Shown one piece after another: positions 5,352-5,493 of a stretch of DNA of 5,493 bases. Source of the stretch: Bacteroidota bacterium. GTDB taxonomy: Bacteria; Bacteroidota; Bacteroidia; Chitinophagales; Chitinophagaceae. Position 1 is the stretch's first letter, and every line of letters starts with the position of its first letter. Under the pieces are notes generated by a model. The model ran no database searches, had not been told where the DNA came from, and saw only the letters and a program-made list of their open reading frames with translations. The translations under genes and the position numbers were made by a program. The stretch lies in the NCBI GenBank assembly GCA_023409975.1, contig JAEYQO010000050.1, positions 1 to 5,493 on the forward strand, in the 5' to 3' direction.

Positions 5352-5493
5352 CGGGCTATCGCCTCACAGATGGCACCGGGCAATGTGGGCGGACTGGCCC
5401 TTGTGATCAATACGAATATGCCAGAGGTGATCAACGCAGCACAGACCAATGGGCAGATACCAACGCTGCTGACATCGATCAAGAACACGATCA
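5352..5493 (+). CDS. Third Rhs-like open frame, cut by the window end
   Basis: The frame opens after a TAA at 5349 and stays open to the last base. The first ATG is at 5370. It encodes MAPGNVGGLALVINTNM and then a helix-like stretch (PEVINAAQTNGQIPTLLTSI). I do not recognise a domain, and it does not match the Rhs segment repeated in the first two genes. Codon choice is like the GC-rich Rhs trunk (ctg, atc, gtg, aac, gcc) and unlike the AT-rich tips. With its place right after the repeat, this suggests an Rhs segment lying further upstream in the parent gene than the part visible at the window start. A competing frame from an ATG at 5324 is also open to the end but reads as a Cys/Asp/Gln-rich protein and is less likely. 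Confidence 0.45.

Noticed and set aside
5324..5493. Alternative open frame beginning MQIYYFERLTG at the window end
   Set aside because: The same start in copy 1 reads MQICYQDV and stops. The downstream part is Cys/Asp/Gln-rich and does not show the codon pattern of the Rhs trunk, unlike the frame from 5352.

Overview
The window looks like the variable tip of an Rhs/YD-repeat polymorphic toxin locus from a Bacteroidota bacterium, possibly Chitinophagaceae. That placement is an inference. It rests on the style of the Rhs-associated core (FGFNGMEKDNE ... LDFGARI.DTR ... SVD ... NNPI ... D.[DN]G), on lipoprotein partners with short lipobox signals, and on A-rich rather than strong Shine-Dalgarno start regions. 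All recognisable genes are on the + strand.

Layout. (1) 2-1351: 3' part of an Rhs protein that begins upstream of the window. It has an Rhs trunk, a core closing at about nt 661, and a new C-terminal tip ending in a GIY-YIG-like nuclease candidate. (2) 1356-1805: small soluble protein, likely its immunity protein. (3) 1806-1947: gene-free spacer holding copy 1 of a conserved non-coding repeat and a weak terminator-like hairpin. (4) 1948-3291: a second, headless Rhs module. It repeats about 470 bp of the first gene at about 91% identity and then carries an unrelated C-terminal domain of unknown function. (5) 3275-3973: probable lipoprotein partner, overlapping it. (6) 4003-4674: a stand-alone metzincin-type zinc peptidase with no Rhs core, best read as an orphan toxin domain. 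(7) 4664-5107: a lipoprotein overlapping it, the likely immunity protein. (8) 5108-5351: spacer with a possible coding remnant and copy 2 of the repeat. (9) 5352 to the window end: a third open frame with Rhs-like codon usage, cut by the window edge.

How it fits together. The Rhs trunk is GC-rich, while every toxin tip and partner gene is visibly more AT-rich. Such mosaics are typical of loci where one complete toxin gene is followed by an array of orphan toxin/immunity cassettes. Recombination across the duplicated Rhs block could replace the tip of the full gene with a downstream one. Partner location follows the predicted toxin target: the nuclease-like toxin has a partner without a signal peptide, and the peptidase has a lipoprotein partner.

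The least explained elements are the two-copy repeat directly upstream of each Rhs restart, where each copy carries a different potential stem around a shared core, and the C-terminal domain of the second Rhs module with its lipoprotein partner. All assignments were made by eye, without database searches.
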